DNA of 6,863 bases from positions 1 through 6,863 of the forward strand of contig JAHDCN010000147.1 in assembly GCA_020629815.1 (NCBI GenBank), written 5' to 3'. Each line of letters starts with the position of its first letter. Position 1 is the first letter of the stretch. Under the pieces are notes generated by a model. That model was not told where the DNA came from and searched no databases. It worked only from the letters and a program-made list of their open reading frames with translations. Both the position numbers and the translations under genes were made by a program. This DNA is from Verrucomicrobiota bacterium (GTDB lineage Bacteria > Verrucomicrobiota > Verrucomicrobiia > Verrucomicrobiales > DEV007). Of the stretch, positions 1-6,057 are shown in pieces.

Positions 1-536
1 CTCTGGTCGGCGTGATGTTTATGGTCGTGATCGGGACTTTTGAGTGGTCGACTTTTCAAACTTTCAACAAGGTCCCTCTTTCTGAAATCTTAGTGATCCT
101 GGCGGTAACCTTGGTCACGGTATTCCTGCACAACCTGGCGCTGGCTGTGTTTGTTGGTGTGGTGCTTTCAGCGCTGGTCTTCGCATGGGAATCTGCGCAA
201 CATGTGAGGCTAAATCGTGTGGACCGCGAAGACGGGGTGCGAGTCTACAACTTGTATGGCGTGCTGTATTTTGGTTCGGTGCGCGAATTTTCTGAGCGTC
301 TGACGCCGCGCGATGATCCGGATGAAGTGATCATCGATTTCAAAGAAGCCCGGGTGGTGGACTATTCCAGTTTGGAAGCCTTGAATGCGATCACCGACCG
401 CTACCGTCGGGCCGGGAAGCGCCTGCGTCTGCGTCACTTGAGTCCGGAATGTCAGAAACTAATCAAGACCGCCGGCAAGCTGGTTAAGGTCGAGGTCGCG
501 GAAGATGATCCGCACTATTCGATCACTCAGATGTAA
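1..536 (+). CDS. SulP family inorganic anion transporter, C-terminal part with STAS domain (5' partial)
   Basis: The reading frame is open to the left edge (first full codon at base 3), so the GTG/ATG codons at 12 and 15 are internal and the true start lies outside the window. The fragment opens with LVGVMFMVVIGTFEWSTF, a conserved late segment of SulP carriers. Hydrophobic stretches with the last membrane helices follow at about bases 85-190. The cytoplasmic STAS domain occupies roughly bases 220-530, with the core strand VIIDFKEARVVDYSSLEAL; the DYSS at 360-371 sits where anti-sigma-factor-antagonist-like domains carry their acidic/Ser motif. SulP proteins import or exchange sulfate, bicarbonate or other anions at the inner membrane, and the STAS domain modulates transport. 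Substrate cannot be read from this fragment. The end at TAA 534-536 overlaps the convergent acyltransferase gene by 14 bases. Family assignment is secure; sulfate as substrate is inference, helped only by the sulfatases nearby. Confidence 0.9.
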   Translation, partial: LVGVMFMVVIGTFEWSTFQTFNKVPLSEILVILAVTLVTVFLHNLALAVFVGVVLSALVFAWESAQHVRLNRVDREDGVRVYNLYGVLYFGSVREFSERLTPRDDPDEVIIDFKEARVVDYSSLEALNAITDRYRRAGKRLRLRHLSPECQKLIKTAGKLVKVEVAEDDPHYSITQM

Positions 537-1662
537 CAAAACTGCGCCGCAGCTTCATCAGCGCTCGAACCAGCTGAAACGCTCTTCCTTTTAGGGTGGC
601 AGGATTGGCTGCTTCAAAGAAGTGAGCAGTCCAGTGTCCGGTCGACCACTTGCGTTTGAAGTCTTCTTCACCGGGGAGGAAATCGAATTCCTTGAGTCCG
701 CTATCGATATTGTGGCGGACGACTTCGCTTTGGGAAATCCAGGCGGGGGAGAGGTGTTTGTATTCGGGGTTCCAGGTTCCCTGATAAGCCCAGTATTTTT
801 CTGCGAATACAAAGCCATATTCGACACCGATTACCTCGCTTCCCGAATAGAGCAGAGTCAGAAGGACCTGATCGCTTTTCTGCCAGCGGTTGATCAGGTC
901 GGTATGAAAGTTTCGAAAGGCGTCGCTTTGGCTGATTTCCCCTTCGGATCCCCAGCGCATGGCACAGAGCCGCTGAAAGTGATCGAGAAATTCTTCGCCA
1001 CTACAAATATCGGAACCGATCTCGACCCGAAAATCCTCTTCGTTCTGGATCTTGCGATCAATGGCTCTCAGATGCTTGCGGAACTTTTTGCTTCGGCTTG
1101 CCACCCAGTTTTCGTAGTCACCATCGAATGTGATGGTATAGGATTTGCGCTCAATGATTTGCTGAAGATTGATCCGCTGGGATTGTTTTAGGGCAGCCGC
1201 GAAAGCCTCAACATTCTTGCTGTTTTCCGGAACAAAAGAGAGCGCCAGAACATCCCACCTCTTGCGCAGGGAAGGGGAGTGGATGGCATCGGCGAAAAGG
1301 TCGACCACCTGTTGCCGCCAACCATCTGCGATCAAAAAATCTTCGTATTCGGAAAGAATATTTCCATAGGTTCCGAGGAACCCGAGATATCGAAATCGAG
1401 TCGATATATCAGCGTTGCGGCCAATCATCAGTGGTGCGAAACCGATGATTTTCTGGGTCGACTCAATGCGTGCAATCAGGATGTGGACTTCCGTCGTTTC
1501 ATCCTTTTCGTGATGCTGCCACCATAGATCCAGATACTCCCAGTCCAAAAACGGGCCCGGCTTTGCTGACGCGAGATTGAGCTCATCCCAGCTTTCCCGC
1601 AGGGCTGCGAAACCGGATCTCTTGCTGACTGTCTCCAGTCGAAGACTGGTAGGTTGGTTCAT
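523..1662 (-). CDS. GNAT-fold acyltransferase of the CelD/BcsL type (Acetyltransf_6)
   Basis: A 379-residue protein, full length for this family. The N-terminal half has the usual layout: a W-x-x-L element (residues 25-28), FLDWEYLDLWWQ (38-49), then a loop with an acidic patch at EYEDFLIA (105-112). The C-terminal GNAT-like half contains the basic SKKFRKHLRAIDRK (191-204), YWAYQGTWNPEYKHLSP (290-306) and the family-typical FDFLPGEEDFKRKW (326-339). Proteins of this type are cytoplasmic acyl- or aminoacyl-transferases found in cellulose, exopolysaccharide and capsule gene clusters; exact donor and acceptor are generally unknown. No signal peptide or membrane segment is visible. The ATG at 1660-1662 overlaps the TGA of the upstream epimerase (ATGA, 4-base overlap), arguing for translational coupling and fixing the start. 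Its 3' end overlaps the convergent transporter gene. The likely role, inferred from context, is acyl decoration of a glycan or glycolipid. Confidence 0.85.
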   Translation of the reverse strand: MNQPTSLRLETVSKRSGFAALRESWDELNLASAKPGPFLDWEYLDLWWQHHEKDETTEVHILIARIESTQKIIGFAPLMIGRNADISTRFRYLGFLGTYGNILSEYEDFLIADGWRQQVVDLFADAIHSPSLRKRWDVLALSFVPENSKNVEAFAAALKQSQRINLQQIIERKSYTITFDGDYENWVASRSKKFRKHLRAIDRKIQNEEDFRVEIGSDICSGEEFLDHFQRLCAMRWGSEGEISQSDAFRNFHTDLINRWQKSDQVLLTLLYSGSEVIGVEYGFVFAEKYWAYQGTWNPEYKHLSPAWISQSEVVRHNIDSGLKEFDFLPGEEDFKRKWSTGHWTAHFFEAANPATLKGRAFQLVRALMKLRRSFVTSE

Positions 1663-2705
1663 TGAGCGGCCGCTTCTTTGGGTACGGTTGACCTTCTAGC
1701 AGGGGAAACAAAATTGGCCGAGTAATTTGCCAGATTCTGAACTGCCACCAGGTCGCTGAGGCCATCTTCCATCGATACGTAGGGTTCGAATCCCAACATC
1801 ATTGCCGCATAGCCACCGTTACCACAGGAATGAAGGATTTCTCCTGCACGGGATTCAGCGTAATCAGGATTCGGGGCTTCCGGATAGATCGATTGAAAAA
1901 TTTGCACGACATCATTGATCGAGCGGCTCTGGCCTGTGCAGATATTCCGGCTGCCGCTTTGAATCTCATTCACTGTTGCCGCGAGACGATTTGCGCGGGC
2001 CACATCACGGACGGAGACGAAGTCACGGGTTTGCTCGCCATCGCCAAATACCTTTACAGGTTTGCCGGCTGAGAAGCGGTCGGAGAAAATCGAAATCACT
2101 CCGGAGTAGGGATTCTTCGGATCCTGGCGATCGCCGTAAACATTAAAATAGCGCAGACAGACCACTTCCAGCGGATAGGAGCGAGCATAGCCGAGCAGAA
2201 GATTCTCTGAGGCCAGCTTGGCTGCACCGTAGAGCCCGATTGGACGAGTTGGGCTGTCCTCGTGAATCATATACTCTTCCAGGTCGCCATAGACGGCAGC
2301 GGAAGAGGAGAATACGACCCGGCGGGTGCCGTTGGCCACGGCAGAGCGTGCAATCAGGTCAGTCGCCTGCACGTTCAGAGAAAAGTTGATAGCAGGCTCC
2401 TGCTGCGCCTGAACAACGCTCACTAATCCAGCGAGGTGAATGATAGTGTGAGGCTGGAACTGCTTCATCACCCGGTTGAACCGGTATTCATCAAGGACGT
2501 TGGCTTCGATGAATTCGAAATTCTGGTTTCCTCTCAGGTTGTTCAAATTACTGAGATGCCCAGTCGACAAATTATCAAGACCGATCACCTGGTGACCGTT
2601 CATCACCAACTGTTCCGCTGTATGACTGCCAATGAAACCGGCAGCACCGGTCAGCAAAATTCGTGCGCCGTTACGTGTTTCTGGTTGGGGAGAGTTGGAT
2701 TTCAT
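1659..2705 (-). CDS. NAD-dependent nucleotide-sugar epimerase (GalE/WbpP-like extended SDR)
   Basis: A 348-residue extended short-chain dehydrogenase/reductase. The Rossmann motif GAAGFIG is at residues 20-26, with the acidic D44 that binds the NAD ribose in LDNLSTG. HLAG is at 90-93, the catalytic-Ser strand SSSAAVYGD at 133-141 (S135 the likely catalytic Ser), and the YxxxK pair is Y159/K163 in YGAAK. RYFNVYGDRQDPKNPYSGVISIF (185-207) is the substrate-loop segment and recalls UDP-GlcNAc/UDP-Glc 4-epimerases of the GalE/WbpP type. The reaction would be inversion at C4 of a UDP-hexose or UDP-HexNAc in the cytoplasm, supplying precursor for surface polysaccharide; GlcNAc versus Glc cannot be decided here. 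The ATG at 2703-2705 lies inside the preceding response-regulator gene (35-base overlap) and has no clear Shine-Dalgarno sequence. The next Met is residue 35, beyond the Rossmann motif, so this start is the best available. The stop overlaps the next gene by 4 bases. Confidence 0.9.
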   Translation of the reverse strand: MKSNSPQPETRNGARILLTGAAGFIGSHTAEQLVMNGHQVIGLDNLSTGHLSNLNNLRGNQNFEFIEANVLDEYRFNRVMKQFQPHTIIHLAGLVSVVQAQQEPAINFSLNVQATDLIARSAVANGTRRVVFSSSAAVYGDLEEYMIHEDSPTRPIGLYGAAKLASENLLLGYARSYPLEVVCLRYFNVYGDRQDPKNPYSGVISIFSDRFSAGKPVKVFGDGEQTRDFVSVRDVARANRLAATVNEIQSGSRNICTGQSRSINDVVQIFQSIYPEAPNPDYAESRAGEILHSCGNGGYAAMMLGFEPYVSMEDGLSDLVAVQNLANYSANFVSPARRSTVPKEAAAQ

Positions 2706-3135
2706 CTGGTGTCGTGTTTAGAGGAGAAAAAAGTGGATCGTGCTCGTTGTCCGACTGATCGAAAATGCCGCCCTTTGCGGTTTCGAGGAGTTCTCTTACG
2801 GTGTGGAGCAGTACCGGGAAGTGGTCAGACTTTTTGACGATCTGACAGTTTCTCGGAGACTTTTTCTCAGGAAAGTGATGGCTGGCTGGTGCCTGAAGAA
2901 CTACGGGAATAGACTCAAAGCCTTCGGTGAGTCTCATTTCATTAAGCAACTCCTGACCGCTTTTGCCCGGCATTAGGGCATCAAGGATGATCAAGTGGGG
3001 ACGGTGAACCCGCACCGATTCCAATGCATTGGTCGGGTCAGTCTCTACAGTACAACTGAACCCTTCGTTGCTGAGAGCATCTCTCAGTAGCGCCGAAAGG
3101 CTAAGGTTGTCGTCTACGATCAGGATTCGCTTCAT
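2671..3135 (-). CDS. Single-domain response regulator (REC) with a short polar C-terminal tail
   Basis: A 154-residue protein with one receiver domain (about residues 1-118) and no DNA-binding or enzymatic output domain. Visible REC elements are the acidic pair D8/D9 in ILIVDD, the phospho-acceptor D52 in LIILDALMPGKSG, and a lysine at 101 in IVKKS. Two switch positions depart from the norm: where most receivers have Thr/Ser before Ala after the fourth strand, this protein reads VVLQAPAS (A82 at the aligned site), and the usual Lys-Pro after the fifth strand is K101-K102. The tail (about 119-154) is rich in Asp, Asn, Pro and Thr and looks disordered. It is the first gene of the set leading into the epimerase and acyltransferase, overlapping the epimerase start by 35 bases, so it may control that polysaccharide operon through a partner protein (inference). 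The start ATG 3133-3135 has no recognisable ribosome-binding site. Confidence 0.87.
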   Translation of the reverse strand: MKRILIVDDNLSLSALLRDALSNEGFSCTVETDPTNALESVRVHRPHLIILDALMPGKSGQELLNEMRLTEGFESIPVVLQAPASHHFPEKKSPRNCQIVKKSDHFPVLLHTVRELLETAKGGIFDQSDNEHDPLFSPLNTTPDEIQLSPTRNT

Positions 3136-3144
3136 AGAAGGGTG

Positions 3145-3234
3145 GAAATTTAATTTAAAATACCATATTATCTACGGCGATTAAAGTATAAAAACCATAA
3201 AAGCAGTAATTAATGGTATTTTTTTAATAAAATA
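3145..3234 (-). promoter_or_regulatory. Probable promoter region of the response regulator-epimerase-acyltransferase set
   Basis: This A+T-rich block lies directly upstream of the first gene of the minus-strand set. Read on the minus strand it offers two hexamers like a -10 box: TATACT at 3185-3190 and GATAAT at 3167-3172. Neither has a good -35 partner at 16-18 bases, so the exact promoter is not resolved. Position and composition are seen; promoter function is inferred. Confidence 0.35.
3157..3222. repeat. 10-bp perfect inverted repeat flanking the candidate -10 boxes
   Basis: AAAATACCAT at 3157-3166 is repeated in inverted orientation as ATGGTATTTT at 3213-3222, with 46 bases between the arms. 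A third, shorter ACCAT at 3194-3198 could compete for the right arm. The arms bracket both candidate -10 hexamers, which would suit a pair of sites for a dimeric regulator. In such A+T-rich sequence a 10-bp match is not far above chance, so an operator role is only a suggestion. Confidence 0.35.
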
Positions 3235-3436
3235 ACCGAGAGGGAAGACCGAAAATGGCTAGGAATAGTCACAAATAACGTTCCCGTGATGGTGTATCGG
3301 GTTCGCTTTGCAGCCGGAATCTCATACCCTTTCCTTCGACAAATCAGGTAAATCCGTTTCAAGTTAATTGGTCGTAGCTTTGAATCGGTCAACCTGAGGC
3401 GATTTCACCTGAGAAAACGGTGAGATGGTCTGAGAT

Positions 3437-4897
3437 CTATTTCAGGTCGTGGGAGCGCATTTCTACCAGTTTCGCCTGCATTTGCTTTCGGAAATTCTCC
3501 ACTACAGGTGCGAAGTCCGCCTTTTCGGCAAGGTTGGTATATTGACCCGGGTCAGATTTCACATCGTAGAGTTCGATGCCGTTTTTTGCATCCTCCCCGT
3601 ATTGAATGAACGAATACTGATCGGTGCGCAGAAGCAGCCCTTTCCTCATCGGCGCGGTGCTAAAGGCGGCATCGCGAACGGATTGCTCTGGGTCATCCAG
3701 GAGGCTCGAAATATCTTTGCCCTGAATTCTCTCAGGTACTTCCAGACCGCACAGACTTGCGGTGGTAGGAAACAAATCCAGTAGCTCGACCAGTGAGTGA
3801 CAAACGGCCGGCTTCTTTCCCGGGACTGAAATGATCAGAGGAACCTGAGACGATTCATCCAGCAAACTGACTTTCGCCCAGAAATCGTGCTCACCCAGAT
3901 GGTATCCGTGGTCACTGGTGAAAATCACGATTGTTTGGTCGGCGATTCCTGCCTCCTCCAGAGCCTTCAGCACCCGGCCCACCTGAGCGTCCATATAGGC
4001 AACAGAAGCATAGTAACCACCCAGCGCTTTTTTTTGCCGCCGAATGTCCATCTTCATATTCAGGCTGGTCTTGTAGTTGATGCCCGGTTTCGGAATGTCA
4101 TCCCAGTCGCCCTCAATTTTCGGAGGCAGCTCGAGTTTGTCATAGGGCAGAAACGGCTCGTAGTATTTTTTTGGCGCGACAAAAGGCACGTGTGGTCGGA
4201 CGAATCCCACCCCCAGCCAAAACGGTTTGTCTTTGTGTGCTTTGATCAGCTCGATTGCTTTGACTGCCGCCTTTCCGTCGGCATGCACATCGTCGTCTCC
4301 GTCTGCCTCGACCACCACGAAGGTATTGCCACCCACTGCGGGTTTTTTGCCATCGGGATTTCCCTCCAGCGTTTCCCCGATTCCGGCGGCCATCCACTCG
4401 GGGCCGGGAGTGTTGAAACGTTCGGTCCAGGACAACGCATCATCTGCACCATTGTAGCTATCGTGATCCCGACCGTCGCCTCCCAGTTGCACGCCGCCGG
4501 GGACTCCCATGTGATAAATTTTGCTGACTCGCGCCGAGTAGTAGCCATTGTTTTTGAAATGCTGAGACCAGGTCGCCCGGTCACCCAGAATCGGCCGCGG
4601 ATTGGTGTAGCCCATCACACCCGTAGCATGGGGGTAATAGCCCGACATAAACGAGGCGCGGGAAGGGCCGCAGTAGGTTCCCTGACAATAGGCACGAGTA
4701 AATCGGGTTCCGCGCGCAGCCAGGGCGTCGATGTTGGGTGTCTGGCAAATTTGATTCCCATAGCAGGAGAGTGCCGTGGACGTGAGATCATCCGAGATCA
4801 AAAACAGAACATTAAACGGCTTCGCATCCGAGTTCTCCTGAGCAGAGGAAGCAGAAACCGAAAACACCCATAGCAGCAACACCGCAAGCAAACGCAT
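3437..4897 (-). CDS. Exported type I sulfatase, iduronate-2-sulfatase-like (SulfAtlas S1_7-like)
   Basis: A complete 486-residue arylsulfatase-superfamily enzyme. Residues 1-19 form a signal peptide (MRLLAVLLLWVFSVSASSA, probable cleavage after A19), placing it in the periplasm or outside. Metal ligands D36/D37 are in LISDDL. The sulfatase signature C76-G-P-S-R80 contains the cysteine that must be converted to formylglycine. SKIYH (125-129) and GFVRPHVPF (231-239) supply further active-site Lys and His, and SDHGYHLGEHDFWAK (328-342) supplies D329, H330 and K342. The order and wording of these blocks match human iduronate-2-sulfatase and its many bacterial relatives. It would hydrolyse sulfate esters on a sulfated polysaccharide; the actual glycan cannot be told from sequence. 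It is a lone minus-strand gene with a 120-base spacer to the divergent DUF4349 gene. No Shine-Dalgarno sequence is visible, but the start is fixed by the signal peptide. Confidence 0.92.
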   Translation of the reverse strand: MRLLAVLLLWVFSVSASSAQENSDAKPFNVLFLISDDLTSTALSCYGNQICQTPNIDALAARGTRFTRAYCQGTYCGPSRASFMSGYYPHATGVMGYTNPRPILGDRATWSQHFKNNGYYSARVSKIYHMGVPGGVQLGGDGRDHDSYNGADDALSWTERFNTPGPEWMAAGIGETLEGNPDGKKPAVGGNTFVVVEADGDDDVHADGKAAVKAIELIKAHKDKPFWLGVGFVRPHVPFVAPKKYYEPFLPYDKLELPPKIEGDWDDIPKPGINYKTSLNMKMDIRRQKKALGGYYASVAYMDAQVGRVLKALEEAGIADQTIVIFTSDHGYHLGEHDFWAKVSLLDESSQVPLIISVPGKKPAVCHSLVELLDLFPTTASLCGLEVPERIQGKDISSLLDDPEQSVRDAAFSTAPMRKGLLLRTDQYSFIQYGEDAKNGIELYDVKSDPGQYTNLAEKADFAPVVENFRKQMQAKLVEMRSHDLK

Positions 4898-5017
4898 ACC
4901 GCATGTTAGACGGTTTCGTGAATTTGGATCGAGTTAAATCGTAGCGCGGTTCCGGTACGGCGAAAAATTCTTACCCCGGATGAAAGAGATCGCTACCGAT
5001 CAACGTAGCCTTCCTCA

Positions 5018-5905
5018 ATGAAGAGAAAAATTACCAAATGCCTCTGTCTCGTTGTGATCGGTTTTCTGCTGCTTCTTGTGATCCGGATCGGATATGGCTA
5101 TCGCACTCATCCGGCTCAGCAGGCGAGTGTAGAGAGAGTCGCCGGGGGAGGAGGGTTCCAGTTCACTGGGAAAAACTATGCAACCAAAGCGGTGAAAGGA
5201 GCTGCACCCGGAGCTGGATCAGCTGTGCCCCTGCAGGTCGATCAAAAGTATGAAAAAGTCGGAACCGTCACCTCAAAGTCGAAGTCCTTTGTGGAGGATG
5301 AAGAGAAGATTCGTGCCGCCGTAAAAAAAGTCGAAGGCCTGATCCAGTTCGAGCAGAACTCCGGTCTTGAAGGTCAGCGTACCCTTCACCTTGGTATAGG
5401 AGTTGTTCCCGATCGGTTTGATGAATTGATCGGCGAGCTCAGAGCCCTCGGTGAACTGGCATCCATTCGCATCGACAAAGTCGACAAAACAAACGAATAC
5501 AAGATGCTGCAGGCTCAAAGGGCGACACTGGAAGCGACCAAGACTTCCCTGCTGGATCTGAAAAAGCTGGGCTCCGGCAGTGTCGAGGAACTCATCACCT
5601 TGGAAGAGCGAATCTCCGAAGCTGAATCCAAGATACAGGACCTCGGGGTGAACCTTGGGGATTTTGATGCAGAGAACGAATTTTGCACCGTGAAGTGTTC
5701 TTTGCTCGAAGTGCAGGTGATCAGCACGCGGGGCATTCCATTTTCCCAGAGAGTCAAAGTCGCATTCGAATGGACCTGCCTGTTTTATTCCAGGCTCGCA
5801 ATCATCTGCATCGTCGGAACTGCTGCACTTTGGCTCGCAGTGCTGGCACTGATACAAATTCGAAAACACGGCGAAAAACTGACCAACATCCTCGCAATGG
5901 AGTAG
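5018..5905 (+). CDS. DUF4349 domain membrane protein
   Basis: A 295-residue protein with a basic N-terminus and a membrane segment at about residues 8-24, an extracytoplasmic part, and a second membrane segment at about 260-281 followed by a short basic tail. The central region (about 75-232) fits DUF4349: YEKVGTVTSKSKSF, LIQFEQNSG, the repeated-looking DRFDELIGELRALGELASI, then DKTNEYKMLQAQRATLEATK and ENEFCTVKCSL near the end. Residues about 160-215 are strongly predicted by eye to be coiled coil. The domain has no established biochemical function; a structural or envelope-stress role is conceivable but unproven. C8 and C10 in the first hydrophobic segment do not form a proper lipobox. It is monocistronic between two sulfatase genes on the other strand, and its 3' end is followed by a REPIN-like element and a terminator. 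The ATG at 5018 lacks a clear Shine-Dalgarno sequence but gives the expected membrane anchor. Confidence 0.85.
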   Translation: MKRKITKCLCLVVIGFLLLLVIRIGYGYRTHPAQQASVERVAGGGGFQFTGKNYATKAVKGAAPGAGSAVPLQVDQKYEKVGTVTSKSKSFVEDEEKIRAAVKKVEGLIQFEQNSGLEGQRTLHLGIGVVPDRFDELIGELRALGELASIRIDKVDKTNEYKMLQAQRATLEATKTSLLDLKKLGSGSVEELITLEERISEAESKIQDLGVNLGDFDAENEFCTVKCSLLEVQVISTRGIPFSQRVKVAFEWTCLFYSRLAIICIVGTAALWLAVLALIQIRKHGEKLTNILAME

Positions 5906-5907
5906 AA

Positions 5908-5977
5908 GTAGTGGTGATCTCCAGATCGCCACCCGCTTAATACGAAAAGCCCCGCGGCGATCAGAGATCACCACTAC
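5908..5977. repeat. REPIN-like doublet of inverted palindromic units
   Basis: The outer arms GTAGTGGTGATCTC (5908-5921) and 5964-5977 are perfect 14-bp reverse complements. After a small internal loop, GATCGCC (5924-5930) pairs with GGCGATC (5956-5962), leaving a 25-base loop. Each arm is also a small hairpin by itself: 5911-5920 with 5923-5932 (one G-T wobble), and 5956-5962 with 5966-5972 (one mismatch). Two short imperfect palindromes in opposite orientation that can also pair with each other over about 70 bases is the architecture of REPINs. It lies 2 bases after the DUF4349 stop codon. Copies elsewhere in the genome cannot be checked here, so dispersal is inferred. Confidence 0.6.
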
Positions 5978-5985
5978 ATTGGCTC

Positions 5986-6029
5986 ATCTAACCCTGTTAC
6001 CTCACTGACCCAACAGGGTTAGGTCAGTG
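5986..6029 (+). repeat. Overlapping alternative stems (first two of three)
   Basis: Stem 1 pairs CTAACCCTGTT (5988-5998) with AACAGGGTTAG (6012-6022), 11 perfect bp, extendable to 13 in RNA with a G-U and an A-U pair. Stem 2 pairs CACTGACC (6003-6010) with GGTCAGTG (6022-6029), 8 perfect bp. They share base 6022 and interlock, so the full stems cannot form together. Both also compete with the terminator stem that follows. Confidence 0.6.
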
Positions 6030-6057
6030 GCCATACCCTGTTGGGTCCGCCCTTTTT
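6007..6057 (+). terminator. Rho-independent-type terminator for the DUF4349 gene
   Basis: GACCCAACAGGGT (6007-6019) pairs perfectly over 13 bp with ACCCTGTTGGGTC (6035-6047), with a 15-base loop. Five bases (CGCCC, 6048-6052) separate the stem from a run of five T at 6053-6057. This is slightly further than ideal, so efficiency is uncertain. It lies about 100 bases after the stop of the plus-strand gene, between convergent genes. The same hairpin starts about 10 bases after the stop of the minus-strand sulfatase, but no T-run follows on that strand. Confidence 0.55.

Larger units (their letters stand above)
3136..3436. other. 301-base intergenic gap: A+T-rich upstream region plus a stretch with no clear gene
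   Basis: This lies between the end of the iduronate-sulfatase-like gene and the start of the response regulator, both on the minus strand. Bases about 3145-3234 are roughly four-fifths A+T by eye, very unlike the flanking genes, and contain a 10-bp perfect inverted repeat. Bases 3235-3436 return to ordinary composition. A 60-codon minus-strand frame (3210-3392, TTG start) crosses this part. It has no recognisable start signal and only a faint resemblance to a helix-turn-helix piece of IS3-type transposases, so it is not called as a gene. No convincing rho-independent terminator for the sulfatase gene was found here; the best stem (3405-3409 with 3419-3423) is only 5 bp. Confidence 0.7.

Noticed and set aside
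622..1191. A 189-codon plus-strand open frame opposite the acyltransferase
   Set aside because: It lies wholly inside a well-supported gene on the other strand and has no recognisable motif or start signal.
2126..2138. Palindrome GGCGATCGCC in the epimerase gene, resembling part of the REPIN-like arm
   Set aside because: It is in conserved coding sequence, lacks the rest of the arm and is a common 10-base palindrome; coincidence is the simpler reading.
3405..3423. Small stem TCACC/GGTGA just after the first sulfatase gene
   Set aside because: Only 5 bp with a 9-base loop and no T-run on the minus strand, so it is not a credible terminator.
3887..4873. A 328-codon plus-strand open frame opposite the iduronate-sulfatase-like gene
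   Set aside because: It is fully antisense to a gene with every sulfatase motif, its translation shows no domain or regular membrane or signal pattern, and long antisense frames are common opposite GC-biased codons.
4898..5017. Divergent promoters in the 120-base spacer and short inverted repeats (GTAGCG/CGCTAC, GCTAC/GTAGC)
   Set aside because: Promoters must exist here or nearby, but no -35/-10 pair with sensible spacing was found on either strand, and repeats of 5-6 bp are within chance.
5018..5095. Lipoprotein signal in the DUF4349 protein
   Set aside because: C8 and C10 lie before or inside the hydrophobic core rather than after it, so there is no lipobox; a membrane anchor fits better.
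5273..5974. A 233-codon minus-strand frame opposite the DUF4349 gene
   Set aside because: It is antisense to a gene with clear DUF4349 segments and membrane helices, its start would lie in the REPIN-like repeat, and the product is Cys/Phe/His-rich with no known pattern.
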